Shown here one piece after another: positions 1 through 9,963 of a stretch of DNA of 64,000 nt. The notes under the pieces were generated by a model. That model worked only from the letters and a program-made list of their open reading frames with translations, searched no databases and had not been told where the DNA came from. The translations under genes and the position numbers were made by a program. Numbering within the stretch: the stretch's first letter is position 1; the number at the start of each line of letters is the position of its first letter. The stretch comes from Polyangiaceae bacterium (GTDB lineage Bacteria; Myxococcota_A; Polyangia; Polyangiales; Polyangiaceae). The stretch is taken from contig JADJXL010000005.1 of NCBI GenBank assembly GCA_016715885.1, positions 1-64,000 on the forward strand, written 5' to 3'.

Positions 1-633
1 GATGGGCCGGTGCGTTGCGATAAAGAAGCCAATGACAATCGTCCGCCTTCGTCCATGGCGGCGGGAGAAAAGTTTCTCTTGTCCGTGTACGAGGCGCTCA
101 CGGCAAATCCCGAACGTTTCCAGCGCACCTTGTTCATCGTCACGTATGCTTCGCATGGCGGGTTTTACGATCACGTGCCGCCCGCTCGCATTCGGCAAGA
201 ATCGCCCCGGGATGCGAGCTATTCGGCATTCGAAACGTCGGGTGTTCGCGTTCCTGCCATTGTCGTCTCGCCACATGTCGAAAGGGGAACGGTTTTTCAT
301 GGCACGCTCGACCATACGTCGATTCTTCAGCTCGTCGCCGAACGATTCGATGCGGGTCGTCCTTACTCGCCAGCCGTTGCGGCGCGCGCGGCACAAGGAA
401 TCGGCAGCGTGTCGTCGGTCCTCAATCTTGCTGCACCGCGGGACAAAATCCCCGTTCCGCCAACCGTTCCAGCTCGTTCGCGGCATCGCCTTCGGCATAC
501 CAAGTCTCCTCCCTCCAGGGAACGGGATGCATTTTATCAGGCGGCGCGAGCTCTTTGCGATCATTGCCCGTCACGCGTGGCTCGCACCTATCCCGCATTC
601 TGGCGAGAATTCGCCGGAGCCGACTTGATGTAA
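1..633 (+). CDS. phosphoesterase (phospholipase C / acid phosphatase-like), C-terminal part
   Basis: The frame is open from the first base, so the start lies outside the window; 210 residues are visible. The block TLFIVTYASHGGFYDHVPP, then RVPAIVVSPHVERGTV and LDHTSILQLV, matches in order the C-terminal signature of the bacterial phosphoesterase family (PF04185: non-haemolytic phospholipase C and AcpA-type acid phosphatases), secreted or periplasmic enzymes that hydrolyse phosphate esters. In typical members the first block reads YDEHGGFYDHV; here Asp-Glu is replaced by Ala-Ser, and since the Asp-Glu pair normally helps bind metal, activity may be altered. The gene converges on the VIT/vWA gene with a 34-bp gap. 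Family assignment is firm; substrate is unknown. Confidence 0.8.
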   Translation, partial: DGPVRCDKEANDNRPPSSMAAGEKFLLSVYEALTANPERFQRTLFIVTYASHGGFYDHVPPARIRQESPRDASYSAFETSGVRVPAIVVSPHVERGTVFHGTLDHTSILQLVAERFDAGRPYSPAVAARAAQGIGSVSSVLNLAAPRDKIPVPPTVPARSRHRLRHTKSPPSRERDAFYQAARALCDHCPSRVARTYPAFWREFAGADLM

Positions 634-667
634 AGTGAACACGTAAACGCACGAGCTCGGGTCGAAT

Positions 668-2665
668 TCACAGCGTCACGGTGAAAACCTCGTGAGCCGC
701 GTGGAAAACGCCCGGTAGATAAATATCCCAAGCCGATTCTTCGAAACAGCCCACGAGCGCGCTGCCCGCTTTTTCGCCATCGATCGAAGCTTTTACGGCG
801 ACGATTTCGGCGATCGTCGTTTCGATGGTCGCACTTGCTTTGCGACCTTTGCCTCCACACTTCGCCAAACCATTTTCGAGTTTCTCGCGGAGGAATTTTT
901 CCTTGTCGACGGGATTCATGATGCCCGCTCCCATGAACCTTCCTCCCGCAAGACCTCCTGATCCCGACCCAAATCCAAAGCCCGACCCTTCGCCTTCGTC
1001 GAGCCCTTCCGTCGACGGACGCACGCCAGGTTCAATGGCGAGGTAGCTCGTGACGGGCGAAACCACTTTGCCCAGCATGGCGAGCGGCATCATTTCCGCT
1101 TCGGTGATGTCATTGTAAAGGTTCGTCCCGAAAAACAAACCGGCCCAGCGTTGCCCTTCGGCATCGTCACGCGTGAATACCTTGCGTATGGGCGTGGCCC
1201 AGAGTTCCCCCGTGACTTCCACCGAATCCACCGCTATCTTGGGCAGGCGCAAATCTTCGAGGCCTTGGCCTTCTTCGAGCACCGTGGGAAAAGAAAGCTC
1301 TTCCGGAGCAATCCCTCGAGGGCGCACGGAGAGGTGGTCGATTCGCTTGGGCCTTGCCCATTCTTCGAATACCGTCTCGTTGCGTTTGGTATCGTCCGTG
1401 TCGATCGACGCGCTCCAAACGAGGCCCCCCGACGGCCGCGTAACGGCATTCCATTCGTGGTCGTCTTCGCGGGCTACCCACGACTGATTGGAGCTCGACA
1501 GCGTGCTCACGTGCAAGAGCGCCCCGCTCTTTTGAAGTTTGCTTTTCAGCATTTCGGGCGTGACTTCCGCGCGCGTGCGCGTGTCCGTGAGCAAAAGGAT
1601 ACGCTTCGGGGCGCTCGAAGGTGCCGCCGCGAGCATGACGTCGGCGCGGGCGAGGGCTTCGTCGACATGACTGCCATTTTGCTGTTCGATCGTCATTGTT
1701 TTCAATGTCGTGCGGGCTTGCCCCACGGAAACGAAACCGGCTTTCGGGACGTGTACTTTTCGATCGAAGGGAACGATGGCAATACGTCCTCCAGGAAAGT
1801 GCGAAGCATAGGCTCGAGCCATTGCGAGCGCGGCGGTCGTTTCGTGCTCTTTCAGCGATCGAGACGCATCGACGAGCACGACCACGTGCGCCCCTGCCGG
1901 CACGGTTCCCAATCGCGGAGCTGCTTCGATGTGATAATGGACCAGGTTTTTCTCTGGATTGATGGGCACCGATGCCAAGGCTCCGTCGAGTGAGCTCGTC
2001 GTGATGGGCGCGACGGAAAGATCGACCTGATCCTTCAAGCGGACCCATCCCGGCGCGGCCACGGGTTTGTCCGCTACATAGACGGTTTCACCTGAATGCA
2101 TGGGCCAAACGCTCGCTTCGGCATGAAGCAACTGCGTGCCCATCGCGGGAAGGTCGAGGTGGTGCCGGCCGTCGCGATATTGGGTCGGAATGCGGAGGGT
2201 GTATTCGATGGTTTTGTCTTCGCCCGGGGCGCAGGGGAACACTTGGAGCGCCAATCGATCTTGCGAACGCCACGACAAAAGCGCTGGGTCTTTCGGGTAA
2301 TACCCGCCGATGCCCGTGAGCTCGCGATATTTTGCCGCGGCGGCTTCTGCTTCGAGCAGTTCTCCGGCAAACCAATGCGGTTTGCCTTCGAGCATGCCCA
2401 GCGTCCGCAAGCCCACGGCGACGGCACCACTCGGCATGTCAATATAAAATGTGGCCTGATCGTGCCTCGGTCCGCCATTGTGCACCGTGCGCCGCACGCG
2501 CAAATCTGCGTAGCCATGACCTAGTTGAATATCGATTTTATGCGACTTTTCGACGAGTTTGTCCGAACGTGTAGCTCGAAATGAGTCTGCAGATGCCAGA
2601 TGTGGATCGAGCGTCAACGTGGCGAGTGTCGCGAGAGCGATGGCGGGACCAAAAAAAGTTCTCAT
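668..2665 (-). CDS. exported VIT and von Willebrand factor A domain protein
   Basis: A 665-residue protein of inter-alpha-trypsin-inhibitor heavy-chain type. The start at 2665 was chosen because it puts a signal peptide (MRTFFGPAIALATLATLTL..., cleavage near HLASA) at the N-terminus; an ATG at 2677 is an alternative. A VIT domain covers about residues 41-163. A vWA domain follows at about 258-420 with the metal-ion-dependent adhesion motif DASRS near 266. After it comes a Gly/Ser/Phe-rich stretch and a C-terminal block with two cysteines. Such proteins are surface or periplasmic binding proteins in myxobacteria; ligand and role are unknown. It is divergent from the kinase gene at 2850 and shares its upstream region. 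Confidence 0.85.
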   Translation of the reverse strand: MRTFFGPAIALATLATLTLDPHLASADSFRATRSDKLVEKSHKIDIQLGHGYADLRVRRTVHNGGPRHDQATFYIDMPSGAVAVGLRTLGMLEGKPHWFAGELLEAEAAAAKYRELTGIGGYYPKDPALLSWRSQDRLALQVFPCAPGEDKTIEYTLRIPTQYRDGRHHLDLPAMGTQLLHAEASVWPMHSGETVYVADKPVAAPGWVRLKDQVDLSVAPITTSSLDGALASVPINPEKNLVHYHIEAAPRLGTVPAGAHVVVLVDASRSLKEHETTAALAMARAYASHFPGGRIAIVPFDRKVHVPKAGFVSVGQARTTLKTMTIEQQNGSHVDEALARADVMLAAAPSSAPKRILLLTDTRTRAEVTPEMLKSKLQKSGALLHVSTLSSSNQSWVAREDDHEWNAVTRPSGGLVWSASIDTDDTKRNETVFEEWARPKRIDHLSVRPRGIAPEELSFPTVLEEGQGLEDLRLPKIAVDSVEVTGELWATPIRKVFTRDDAEGQRWAGLFFGTNLYNDITEAEMMPLAMLGKVVSPVTSYLAIEPGVRPSTEGLDEGEGSGFGFGSGSGGLAGGRFMGAGIMNPVDKEKFLREKLENGLAKCGGKGRKASATIETTIAEIVAVKASIDGEKAGSALVGCFEESAWDIYLPGVFHAAHEVFTVTL

Positions 2666-2849
2666 GCGAAGGCCCATCGACAACCACGGGACCTTTTCGT
2701 TCCTGATTTTTTGAATTCCTAGTGGAGTGGATCGTTCCGGCCAGAGCGTACGGATGGCCCCTTTCATCGCGTTGTTCGAGAAGCGCACTTTCGGGTGTAG
2801 TGCACCGTTTCATGCTGGTATGCTCGTTGCCTAGACGAACGCCATCCTC

Positions 2850-5800
2850 ATGCCCACGCCTCCGCTTGTTGACGACATCGCGTTTGCGCCGACTGTGCCG
2901 GCCACGCTTCCCGGGCTCGTTTCCGAGCGTCGGAGCATTCCTTCATCGCTTGGTGATCGTTACGACGACATCGAGTTTCTTGGCGAAGGCGGTATGGGCA
3001 CCGTGTATCGAGGACGCGATCGGCGACTCGGGCGAATGGTTGCCATCAAGTTGCTCAAGGGCGTCGATGCCAATCTGGGGCAACGTTTTTTGCAAGAAGC
3101 CCGTGCGCAAGCGAAGATTCAGCACGACCACGTGTGCCGCGTCTACGAAGCTGGCGAGGTCAATGGGGAGCCCTTCATTGCCATGCAGTACATCGAGGGC
3201 GAGTCGTTCTCGAGAATGGCTCAGCGCCTCACCGTCGAACAGCGCGTGAAGATCATGCGCGAGATTTCCGCGGCGGTGCACGAAGCGCATCGGCTCGGGC
3301 TCATTCATCGCGACATCAAGCCTGGCAATATCTTGGTAGAAAAGCAGGCCGATGGTTTGAAGCCGTATATCATGGACTTTGGTCTCGCGAAAGAAGTCGC
3401 TGATCAAGGGCAAACCGTCACGGGTGCGGTGCTGGGAACACCCGCATACATGGCGCCGGAACAAGCTCGAGGTGAGCTGCGCCAAATGGATCGGCGATCC
3501 GACGTGTATTCGCTGGGCGCGACGCTTTACGAGGTGCTTGCGGGTCAGCCGCCATTCGTTGCGCAACATACGTGGAAGCTATTGATGATGGTGGCGTTCG
3601 AGGATCCGCAGCCGTTATCGGCCCTGAAAAAGGGTTTGCCCGCGGATCTCGAAACGATCGTGATGAAGTGTCTCGAGCGGGATCCGGGCCGTCGGTACGA
3701 TTCGGCGCGGGCGCTTGCGGAGGACTTGCAGCGATTTTTGGATGGCGAGCCCATTATGGCGCGGCGGGCGTCGCTTGGGTATGTCGTATTGAAAAAAGCG
3801 CGCAAGCACAAATTCGTCACGGCGCTTGGCAGTATGACCGTGGTTGGCGCATTGGCTTTGGGAGGTTTGTCGGTCAAGGCGCGACAGGATGCGGCGGCCG
3901 AAGCGCGCATTGCGCAGGAATTCGGCGAGCGTGTGAAAGAAATGGAGCTTTTTCTGCGCGCGGCGTATGCACTCCCCATTCACGACGTGGAGCTCGAGCG
4001 AGATTTGGTGCGGCGAAAGCTTTCGGCCATCGAGCAGCGCATGAACGAGGCGGGCAAACTTGCCGATGGGCCGGGCCATTATGCGCTGGGGCGAGGCTAC
4101 TTGACGCTCGGCGATGCGAACAAAGCGCGCGAGCACCTCGAAAAGGCAGTTACGGCGGGGTATCGATCGCCGGAGCTCGAAGTGGCTTTGGGACGAACGT
4201 TGGGGGAACTCTATCGTCGGGCGCTCGAAGATACGAAACGCATTTCGAATGCAGCGGAGCGCAAGAAGCGGGAAGGGGAGCTTGCCACGACATTGCGTGA
4301 TCCAGCGCTATTGCATTTGCGGGCAGCGACGGGGGCGGACATCGAATCGCCGGCGTACGTCGAGGGGCTCATTGCGCTCTATGAAGGAAAGAACGACGAA
4401 GCGCGAGCGAAAGCGAAGCGAGCCTTCGAGGAGGCGCCTTGGCTGTACGAGGCGAAGAAGCTCGAGGCGGACGCGTTATTTGCGGAGGGCAGCAAGTATC
4501 GGCACGATGCGGCGTTCGATTGGGACAAGATGATGCAATCGTTCGGTCCAGCGGCCGAGGCGTACAAGGTTGCGTCGAGAATGGGGGAGAGCGATCCGGC
4601 GGTGCATTTGGCGGAGTGCGTGCTGTGGGAAAAGATGGCGCGTGGGAGGGATGCGAATGGAAAGCCTCCGGACAAGGAAATCGATGTGGCGGAGGCGGCG
4701 TGCTCGCATGCGGTTGAGGCGAGCTCGCGGGAGGGCGAAGTGCGGGTGCAACGTGCGAACGTACTCCAATATAGATTTTGGAATGCCAACAATCGGGGAC
4801 TCGACACGAAGGCATTCGAAAAAGCGGCGCTCGATGCAGTGGAGGAAGCGGTTCGTTTTCGGCCGGACGATGTGCTGGCGCATTACGTCCATGCGACGAC
4901 GCTGTATGTGCAATCCATGCGTCGAAGCGGCCGCGGCGAACGTGTCGATGTTGCGGGGACCGTACGTGCGTATGAACGTGTATTGGAAATCGAGCCGCGG
5001 TACGTATGGGCGCTCAACGAGCTTGCGCAAACGTATTTGGTGCAAGCCGAGTACGATCGACTGCATGGGGATGACCCTCGGCCAATGATCGAAAAAGCAT
5101 CGAAACGGCTCGACGAGGCCATGCAGGCGGACCCTGATTTTACATTGCCGCTTTATGCGAAAATTCGTGCGGCAAATTATCGATTGGCGTACGAGACCGA
5201 GCATGGGATCGACGCGACGGAGACGTTACGTTTGCTCGATGATTCATTGTCGCTCGTCGAAAAGCGCAAGCTCGGCGGGTTCTTGCCAGCGTATTATGGT
5301 GCGAAGGCTCTTCGATTGCGTGCAGCGTACGAGTTTGCTATGGGGACTGATCCGCGGCCATCGATCAAAGCCGCGTTGAAAGAATTGCATTCGTTTGCGA
5401 ACCCCGGTTCCGAGACCGGATTCATGTTGATGGAGCTCGCGGAGCTTCGCCTCGTGGAATCTGATTATCTGCTTGCAGCGGAATCGGTGCCCGACGTTGA
5501 ACATCGGCGGCTGCGGGACACGTTGAAGAAGGCGGCCGATGAAGAGCCGGCGGACATCGATCTGCACGACCTCTTGGTCAGAATCGATCTTTGGGGAGTG
5601 CGTGTGAAGATGAGGGAAGGCCGTGCCGACGAGGCCGATTTCGATTTCGCAGCGAAGGAGCTCGCACCTATCATCACCAAGAGCCCCAACGACCCTCGCC
5701 CTTATTTGACCTTGGCCGAGGTTTGCGCGCAGAAAGCAATGTGGCTCGATGCGAGCGGAAAATCAGCAGGCGCGGCGGTGGGTGAGGGGCTCGTCCTCAT

Positions 5801-6011
5801 CGAGAAAGTGCTCGGCATTCATCCGCACAGCGCCAGGGCATTCGTGTTGAAGGGCGAGCTGCTGCTATTGCGGGCGAAGGCATCGACGGGAAAAGAGCGG
5901 CAGAAGGCGGCGCGGGGAGCTAGCGACGCGTTTGGCGCGGCATTTCGGGAAAACCCGCGCCTAGAAAAAGCTCACGCGGAGCAGATGAAGATGGCGAGGG
6001 GGATGCAGTGA
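2850..6011 (+). CDS. membrane Ser/Thr protein kinase with C-terminal TPR region
   Basis: A 1053-residue Hanks-type kinase. The kinase domain spans about residues 39-300: Gly loop GEGGMGTVY (45-53), VAIK lysine at 67, HRDIKPGN (153-160), DFG (176-178) and APE (202-204), so all catalytic residues are present. A juxtamembrane basic stretch leads to one transmembrane helix near 325-345, after which about 700 residues consist of helical TPR-like repeats rich in Ala, Glu and Arg. The expected topology is a cytoplasmic kinase with an outward or periplasmic TPR sensor or scaffold, the usual design of myxobacterial kinases. Partner and substrate are unknown. The divergent VIT/vWA gene is the only obvious neighbour that could be related. 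Confidence 0.93.
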   Translation: MPTPPLVDDIAFAPTVPATLPGLVSERRSIPSSLGDRYDDIEFLGEGGMGTVYRGRDRRLGRMVAIKLLKGVDANLGQRFLQEARAQAKIQHDHVCRVYEAGEVNGEPFIAMQYIEGESFSRMAQRLTVEQRVKIMREISAAVHEAHRLGLIHRDIKPGNILVEKQADGLKPYIMDFGLAKEVADQGQTVTGAVLGTPAYMAPEQARGELRQMDRRSDVYSLGATLYEVLAGQPPFVAQHTWKLLMMVAFEDPQPLSALKKGLPADLETIVMKCLERDPGRRYDSARALAEDLQRFLDGEPIMARRASLGYVVLKKARKHKFVTALGSMTVVGALALGGLSVKARQDAAAEARIAQEFGERVKEMELFLRAAYALPIHDVELERDLVRRKLSAIEQRMNEAGKLADGPGHYALGRGYLTLGDANKAREHLEKAVTAGYRSPELEVALGRTLGELYRRALEDTKRISNAAERKKREGELATTLRDPALLHLRAATGADIESPAYVEGLIALYEGKNDEARAKAKRAFEEAPWLYEAKKLEADALFAEGSKYRHDAAFDWDKMMQSFGPAAEAYKVASRMGESDPAVHLAECVLWEKMARGRDANGKPPDKEIDVAEAACSHAVEASSREGEVRVQRANVLQYRFWNANNRGLDTKAFEKAALDAVEEAVRFRPDDVLAHYVHATTLYVQSMRRSGRGERVDVAGTVRAYERVLEIEPRYVWALNELAQTYLVQAEYDRLHGDDPRPMIEKASKRLDEAMQADPDFTLPLYAKIRAANYRLAYETEHGIDATETLRLLDDSLSLVEKRKLGGFLPAYYGAKALRLRAAYEFAMGTDPRPSIKAALKELHSFANPGSETGFMLMELAELRLVESDYLLAAESVPDVEHRRLRDTLKKAADEEPADIDLHDLLVRIDLWGVRVKMREGRADEADFDFAAKELAPIITKSPNDPRPYLTLAEVCAQKAMWLDASGKSAGAAVGEGLVLIEKVLGIHPHSARAFVLKGELLLLRAKASTGKERQKAARGASDAFGAAFRENPRLEKAHAEQMKMARGMQ

Positions 6012-6041
6012 AGGAGTGGGCACGCAATTCCAGCGGACGAG

Positions 6042-6965
6042 TCACGGCATGTACAAGTCGTAAAAATTTCCCCAATCTTCATCCTTCAACCGTGCGCGGA
6101 CGCTGTACCAGCACGGAGTGCCGAATGCGCAAGACAACTCCGAACAATTGCCCTCGTAAGTAAATCCGCAACTTTCGAAATTGTCGCATTGTCGCCGTAG
6201 ACCGCTCCAAGGGGCCTGTGCCGACGAGTACTCGCGGCAGATATGCCCCACGAATGGGATGGTGTCCTCCGGTACCTCCGAATTCGTCGTGCTCAATTCG
6301 ATTGTCGAGTCGAACATGTTACCCCAAGCAACCGACTCGGCGACGGGGTACAGCTCCAAGTCCTCGGTTGAGCGGTTGAGCGGCTGATAGCTGCCGTTTG
6401 CAGTCTGGAGCAGAATGTTGATCACTTCCCCGTATGCATTCACACGTTGCATTACGCACGCGGTGACATACCGTTTTTCCGTCGTCGTGAGCGCGCGCCA
6501 TGTCCATGCGGGTGCGATACCAATTTCACCCGTATATGACTTCTTGACCGGGATTCCCAAGAAGTATCCAATCGTGTGTGCCGGATCGGTCACCGTCTGG
6601 CTCGAGCTCAGCGCGCACCCAATCAAAACTTCGAGAAAATCGACTCGCGCGCCCTCGAGGTCGCCCGTCGCATTGTGTGCCGGCATGTAAGGCATCGACG
6701 GCAACTGATTGCTCGAATTGACGAGTGCCGCATCGCCCAGCGCGCGGACGGTTTCTTGCACGCCGTGGTTCATCAATACAAGGTCTTCCAAATGGTTCTG
6801 CGTCCCCGGATCCCCGCCTGCTCCGAGCTCGACCTGGCTGATGTATTCTTCTTCGGAACCAGGACCCATGTCGCCAGGTTCGACCATGCAACCCATTCCA
6901 TAAAGGCTCACGGCAAAAAACATGACCGACGAGGTGGAACGAAGAATCGAAGTGCTGATGTTCAT
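6042..6965 (-). CDS. hypothetical lipoprotein, Cys-rich C-terminus
   Basis: A 307-residue protein of no recognised family. The ATG at 6965 is preferred over an upstream ATG at 7028 because GGGAG lies 6-7 bases before it and it gives a lipoprotein signal peptide (MNISTSILRSTSSVMFFAVS, then GMGC). The mature part begins with an acidic linker. Residues 80-190 contain a conserved-looking globular stretch (DFLEVLIGCALSSSQTV, AWTWRALTTTEKRYVTACV), and the last 80 residues carry many cysteines (CREYSS, CDNFESCGF, CSELSCAFGTPCW), suggesting a disulphide-stabilised extracellular domain. It converges on the kinase gene. Function unknown. Confidence 0.75.
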   Translation of the reverse strand: MNISTSILRSTSSVMFFAVSLYGMGCMVEPGDMGPGSEEEYISQVELGAGGDPGTQNHLEDLVLMNHGVQETVRALGDAALVNSSNQLPSMPYMPAHNATGDLEGARVDFLEVLIGCALSSSQTVTDPAHTIGYFLGIPVKKSYTGEIGIAPAWTWRALTTTEKRYVTACVMQRVNAYGEVINILLQTANGSYQPLNRSTEDLELYPVAESVAWGNMFDSTIELSTTNSEVPEDTIPFVGHICREYSSAQAPWSGLRRQCDNFESCGFTYEGNCSELSCAFGTPCWYSVRARLKDEDWGNFYDLYMP

Positions 6966-7400
6966 GGTCGTCTCCCGGTGAAGGTGGGTTTCTGCATTCA
7001 AGCCATTGCAGCCGCCGTGCCAGCTCATCCCGAACGCGAAAAGCGGGGAATGAACGGCACAGACTAAGCGAGACTCCGCGGCTTTTCAACGGGACCATGC
7101 GGCGCTTCACAAACGATGACGACGAGACGCCAGTACACCGCGTCCTGCCAAGACGCGACCCGCGTTGCGCAGGAACGCGACGCGCGTATCGCGAATACGC
7201 AGCTCGTCCTGCTCGCGGCCGCTCCCCAAAAGTGGTCGGTACGCCAAGAAAAAGTTGGTTAAACCACGTATACAAAGGAGGTCGGCACCTGTTAAGGTGT
7301 GCAAGCTTATGTTTTCCAAGTGGCTGGCACCTTTTCTGGTACGTCCGCTCTGGCCGAAGCGCTTGCACTACGCGCCTGAGCAGCGTATCGAGTGGTCCCC
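6966..7400. other. 435-bp divergent intergenic region with possible leader ORF
   Basis: This lies between the divergently transcribed lipoprotein gene and the MMPL gene and should hold both promoters. A strong Shine-Dalgarno-like AAAGGAGG is at 7274-7281, followed by a small inverted repeat (AGGTcggcACCT). A short frame from ATG 7309 encodes 35 residues (MFSKWLAPFLVRPLWPKRLH...) and stops at 7416, inside the first codons of the MMPL gene in another frame. It may be a leader peptide coupled to the transporter, or chance. No other structure seen. Confidence 0.3.
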
Positions 7401-9830
7401 ATGGAGCCGGCCGTAGCGCCCGATGTGGCCCCTCGAGGCGGATGGAAGGCGCGACGTGTCGTCTCCCTCGCGCTCGTGCTGCTCACGGTGCTCACGTTCG
7501 TGGCGGTCACGCTGCGGCTGCGCATCGATCCCAATGTGTCGTCGCTTTTGCCAGATCGAGGCGAAGCGGCGGCTCTGCGGCGCTACGTGCGAGGTTTCGG
7601 TGGCGGGGACCTCGCCGTGGTGCTCGTGCAAGGTCCCGATCGCGAGACGAATGCGGCGGTCGCCGGCGAAATTGCGGACGAATTGGGCCAGCGTTCGAGC
7701 ATTGCGCGGGCGTCGGCTCGCGTGGATTCGTCCCGCGCGCTCGATCCGATGCTCGCCTTTCGGCATGCGGACCCGCGCGCAATGGAGCGGCTGCGCCAGG
7801 CGCTCACGCCCGAGGGCATGCGTGCGCGGCTTGCCGAGAGTCGCGCAATGTTGCTCGCGCCGGGAAGTGGCGCGGCGGCCGAGGTGATTGGGCGCGATCC
7901 ATTGCGACTTGCGCAGCTCGTCTACGAAGGCGCCGATATCGGCGCGGGCGTGCGTACGCAACCCGACGGGGCATTCGCGACCGACGATGGCGCCGCGTAT
8001 ATGGTGTTGGCCGAGCCCAAGGGGCAAGCATTACGCGGTGAAGATGCGCGGCAATTCGTTCGCGATGCCGAAGCGGTGCTCGCACCCAAGCGTGCTGCGC
8101 ATCCGGAAATGAAATTCGGCCTCACGGGCGGGCACGCCATTGCTGAGGCAACGGAGGCGATGCTCAGGCGGGATTTGACCATTTCGAGCACCGTGGCCAT
8201 GGTGATGGCGTCGCTCGTGTTTGCCTTGATTTTCCGACGCGTACGGGCGCTTCTGGCCGTGATGCCGCCGCTCGCGCTGGGTACGATATGGACCGCGGGC
8301 GTCGCGACGCTCTTTTCGGGCGGTTTGTCTGGGATTGCCATTGCGTTCATGTCGGTCGTCGTGGGCGTCGGCGTGGATACGGGCGTGCACGTTTATGCCG
8401 CGCTGCTCGAAGCGCGTCGCGCGGGGCTCGGTCCACGTGAAGCGGCCATCGAAGCGCGTAGAAAGACGGCCAAAAGCGTGCTTTTGGCAGCGGCGACGGC
8501 GGCCGCGGCGTTCGGCGCATTGAGCCTTTCGAGCATTACGGCCATGCGGCAGCTCGGCGTGCTTTGTGCGGCCGGTGAATTGCTCACCGCGCTCGCCATC
8601 GTGCTCGTGACGCCCGAAATTGGCGCGTGGCTCGAAAGAAAACCCCCGCCCCCGGAAGCTCCCGCAAGGTGGACGCTCGGCATTGCGTGGCTCACGGGAA
8701 CGCGGCAAAGGGCGGCGCTGATGTCCATGCTGGCCCTCGTGCCCATCGTGGCCATTCTGTTTGGCGCGGCGCCGAGTTTGTCCGAATCGATCGTCGCCGT
8801 GCGCCCCAAAGAGCTCGAGCCATTGAAGGTGCAGCAGGCCGTCTTCGATGCATTCGGCGGCAAACGAGGTCAATGGGTGGTGCTCGTGGCCGACGAGGAC
8901 CTCGACCATGCGCGCGCTCGAGCCGACCATATTGCAGAAACGTTGTCGTCGATGAAGGACGATGTGGACGCGGTCGACGCGCTCACGGCGCTTGCACCGG
9001 CCAAGGCGACGCAAGAAGCACGGTTTGCAGCGCGCGAAGCGCTCGATATGGCGGCGAAGGCCGACGAGCTCGAAAAGGCGCTCACGGAAACGGGCTTTGC
9101 GCCAGCGCGATTCACGAGCGTGCTCGATGGCATGCGTTCGCCTGCGCGCGACATCGTTGCAATAGACGACGTGCGTCGCGGCGCGGCGGCGATCTTGATG
9201 TCGCGGTACTTGGGTAAGGACCAGGGCGAACAGCTCGTGGCGGTCTACGTGCGGCCGCGTGACGTGCCGGGCGCGACGCAGCGAGTGGAGCAGGCGATCA
9301 AAAAAGCCGATGCGGCGGCGCTGCTCACGGGCTATTCGCGTCTCGAAGGGGCACTACGCAAAAGCTTGGGGCAGGACCTGCCGAAGATTGGAATCGTGGC
9401 GGGCATATTGGTCATCGTGGCCCTGTCGATGTCGCTCCGCCGCGTGCGTGACGTGGCGATTGCGGCATTCGTCGTCGGCGCGGAAATCGCGACGGTGCTC
9501 GTCTTGGTGCGGCTTTTTGGCATTCCGCTGCATGCGTACGATGCGCTCGTATTGCCGGTGCTTTTGGGCATTACGGTGGACGAGGGCATGTTTTTGCTGC
9601 ACCGGGCACGTGAAACGACGGGCGACGTATTGCGCGAAACCTTGCGACTCGAAGGCCCGCCCGTGGCGGCGACGGCCCTCACGACGGCGGCGGGGTTTGC
9701 GGCGCTTGGGCTTTGCCGATTCGATGGATTGCGTGACTTGGGCTTGGTGGGCGCGATTGGCAGTGTGGCGGGGCTTGCGGTCGCGCTGATCGTCGTGCCG
9801 GCGGGCCTCCGGCTGTGGGGGACGCGGTAG
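7401..9830 (+). CDS. MMPL/RND family exporter
   Basis: About 809 residues with two repeated halves, each with a transmembrane helix, a large periplasmic loop and a bundle of five helices (12 in all). The first helix (VVSLALVLLTVLTFVAVTLR) is followed by RIDPNVSSLLPD, a hallmark of MMPL proteins and their hopanoid-transport relatives. Acidic residues in the helix bundles (VVVGVGVDTGVHVY and LLGITVDEGMFLLHRA) are the expected proton-relay positions. The family exports lipids or other hydrophobic molecules from the inner membrane. ATG 7401 is taken as start; an in-frame GTG lies at 7392 and no strong ribosome site separates them. Cargo unknown; it stands alone with vgrG downstream, to which no link is implied. 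Confidence 0.87.
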   Translation: MEPAVAPDVAPRGGWKARRVVSLALVLLTVLTFVAVTLRLRIDPNVSSLLPDRGEAAALRRYVRGFGGGDLAVVLVQGPDRETNAAVAGEIADELGQRSSIARASARVDSSRALDPMLAFRHADPRAMERLRQALTPEGMRARLAESRAMLLAPGSGAAAEVIGRDPLRLAQLVYEGADIGAGVRTQPDGAFATDDGAAYMVLAEPKGQALRGEDARQFVRDAEAVLAPKRAAHPEMKFGLTGGHAIAEATEAMLRRDLTISSTVAMVMASLVFALIFRRVRALLAVMPPLALGTIWTAGVATLFSGGLSGIAIAFMSVVVGVGVDTGVHVYAALLEARRAGLGPREAAIEARRKTAKSVLLAAATAAAAFGALSLSSITAMRQLGVLCAAGELLTALAIVLVTPEIGAWLERKPPPPEAPARWTLGIAWLTGTRQRAALMSMLALVPIVAILFGAAPSLSESIVAVRPKELEPLKVQQAVFDAFGGKRGQWVVLVADEDLDHARARADHIAETLSSMKDDVDAVDALTALAPAKATQEARFAAREALDMAAKADELEKALTETGFAPARFTSVLDGMRSPARDIVAIDDVRRGAAAILMSRYLGKDQGEQLVAVYVRPRDVPGATQRVEQAIKKADAAALLTGYSRLEGALRKSLGQDLPKIGIVAGILVIVALSMSLRRVRDVAIAAFVVGAEIATVLVLVRLFGIPLHAYDALVLPVLLGITVDEGMFLLHRARETTGDVLRETLRLEGPPVAATALTTAAGFAALGLCRFDGLRDLGLVGAIGSVAGLAVALIVVPAGLRLWGTR

Positions 9831-9963
9831 AAAACTCCGCCGAAGTAAAAATCCTCGAAATGCGTGCAAGATTGTGTCTTGTCAACGGCTCGAATGTGAT
9901 AAGATGGCATCACGTACGGGTTTTTGCTTGGTGTTTTGGCTGCAGCCACGGAGCAGGTTGACC

